Made by a program: the position numbers and the translations under genes | Part shown: one piece after another, positions 5,360-6,119 of the stretch | Layout: each line of letters opens with the position of its first letter | Numbering within the stretch: the stretch's first letter is position 1 | From: Luminiphilus sp. | GTDB taxonomy: Bacteria > Pseudomonadota > Gammaproteobacteria > Pseudomonadales > Halieaceae | NCBI GenBank assembly: GCA_024638905.1 | Contig: JAHEJH010000062.1 | Coordinates: forward strand, 1-6,119 | Reading direction: 5' to 3' | Length of the DNA: 6,119 nt | Notes under the pieces: model-generated | The model's input: only the letters and a program-made list of their open reading frames with translations | What the model was told of the DNA's origin: nothing | The model's database searches: none

Positions 5360-6100
5360 ATGAGTGATGATCGTCAGAACGTGGTAGACATGGCTGGAAC
5401 GCGAGTGGACGACGACCATTTGCTGTCTATGTATGTCGATAACGAGTTGGACGCAGAGCGAACCATTGCCCTGATCAGCAGGCTACGTAGTGAGCTCGCC
5501 CTACGCGCACGCCTCGAGGTCATGGAAGCCAACGACAAGCGGGTGAAACAGCTCTTTGCTCAATCTGATAATCAAGTTCCCGAACATTTAGTACCCCTGG
5601 TTGCCGCAGAAAACGTGGCCGTGCTGGGTATGACCCGGCGCTGGCAGCGCTGGGCGAGCGTCGCCGTAGCTGCCTCGTTCGCAACAGCGATGGCATTAGT
5701 GGTTGACCTAAGCCAAACCGATGTCTTCAACCCCATGAGCATGGATCCGCAGCTGGCGAGTGCTCTTGAGCAATCTCCGTCGCGCGCCACTGGCTGGGAT
5801 GCGCTCGATGATGAGCGACAGTTTCGCTCGGTCTTGACCTTTCCCGCGGCCGACGGGCGCTGGTGCCGTGAGTTTCTGCTGAGTCAAAGCGAGTCACACT
5901 GGCGCGGCGTAGCCTGCCGGGATGGCGGCGAATGGGTGAACCAAGTCGTGGGTAGCGAAATCTTCCTCGAGCAGGAAACCCAGTATCGTCCCGCCGGTGC
6001 CGGCGACAGCGAGCAGGTAGCGCGGTTTATCGACGAGACTGCGACCGATGTGGCCCTTGGACCGCAGCAGGAAGCGGCGCTGATCGGATCCGGTTGGTAA
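5360..6100 (+). CDS. Single-pass membrane anti-sigma factor
   Basis: The product has 246 residues from the ATG at 5360, preceded by AGGGTGA (5348-5354). A GTG at 5351 in the same frame is a possible alternative. The frame is also open to an ATG at 5237 inside the sigma gene, but that extension (HEKRWLRIWSG and so on) looks non-native. Residues about 17-65 (DDDHLLSMYVDNELDAERTI, then LRSELALRARLEVMEANDKRV) form a helical cytoplasmic domain of anti-sigma type. It lacks the HxxxCxxC zinc motif. Residues about 97-115 (WASVAVAASFATAMALVV) form one membrane segment after a basic RRWQRW stretch, giving an N-in topology. The outer domain (about 150-246) has FRSVLTFPAADGRWCREF, GVACRDGG and a terminal LIGSGW. 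I recall this pattern from periplasmic domains of similar anti-sigma proteins. Cys169 and Cys186 could form a disulfide there. It likely sequesters the upstream sigma factor until an envelope signal acts. Confidence 0.8.
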   Translation: MSDDRQNVVDMAGTRVDDDHLLSMYVDNELDAERTIALISRLRSELALRARLEVMEANDKRVKQLFAQSDNQVPEHLVPLVAAENVAVLGMTRRWQRWASVAVAASFATAMALVVDLSQTDVFNPMSMDPQLASALEQSPSRATGWDALDDERQFRSVLTFPAADGRWCREFLLSQSESHWRGVACRDGGEWVNQVVGSEIFLEQETQYRPAGAGDSEQVARFIDETATDVALGPQQEAALIGSGW

Positions 6101-6119
6101 GCCTGCCCTCAAAAATATC

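Overview
The window looks like chromosomal DNA of a gammaproteobacterium, probably a marine or otherwise free-living one. The grounds are the tRNA-Leu with its encoded CCA end, the N-terminal sequence of the first gene (a small conserved gammaproteobacterial protein type, recalled rather than searched), and Gram-negative envelope features: an outer-membrane barrel ending in Phe, and an ECF sigma factor with a membrane anti-sigma factor. The genus cannot be fixed from sequence alone. No insertion sequence, integrase, CRISPR array or prophage gene is visible.

Left part (1-634). A small gene reads leftwards and runs off the edge. Its product has a conserved, basic-to-mixed N-terminus followed by a long Glu/Ala/Pro tail with a hexanucleotide repeat coding for Pro-Glu. 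Its likely promoter lies back to back with the promoter of a rightward tRNA-Leu(CAA) gene.

Centre left (635-2442). After a 172-base spacer comes a 497-residue membrane-anchored, stand-alone FMN/iron-sulfur glutamate-synthase-type domain protein. It has the synthase core and the 3Fe-4S cysteines but no glutaminase domain. The following 142-base gap (2301-2442) holds no convincing terminator or promoter.

Right part (2443-6119). Four envelope or regulatory genes lie together: an outer-membrane beta-barrel protein (+), a convergent S8 subtilisin-type exported protease (-), and, divergent from the protease, an ECF sigma factor followed by a single-pass anti-sigma factor (+). The protease and sigma gene share a 103-base intergenic region that contains an imperfect 21-base dyad, a candidate operator. 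A perfect 14-base palindrome covers the sigma stop codon, and a second inverted repeat follows before the anti-sigma start. The simplest reading is an envelope-signal module: the anti-sigma factor holds the sigma factor at the inner membrane, and the released sigma factor may control the protease and perhaps the barrel protein. The pairing of sigma and anti-sigma rests on order and sequence type. Control of the protease and barrel is inference from position.

No stretch longer than 300 bases lacks a gene. The last 19 bases (6101-6119) follow the anti-sigma stop and show nothing recognisable.
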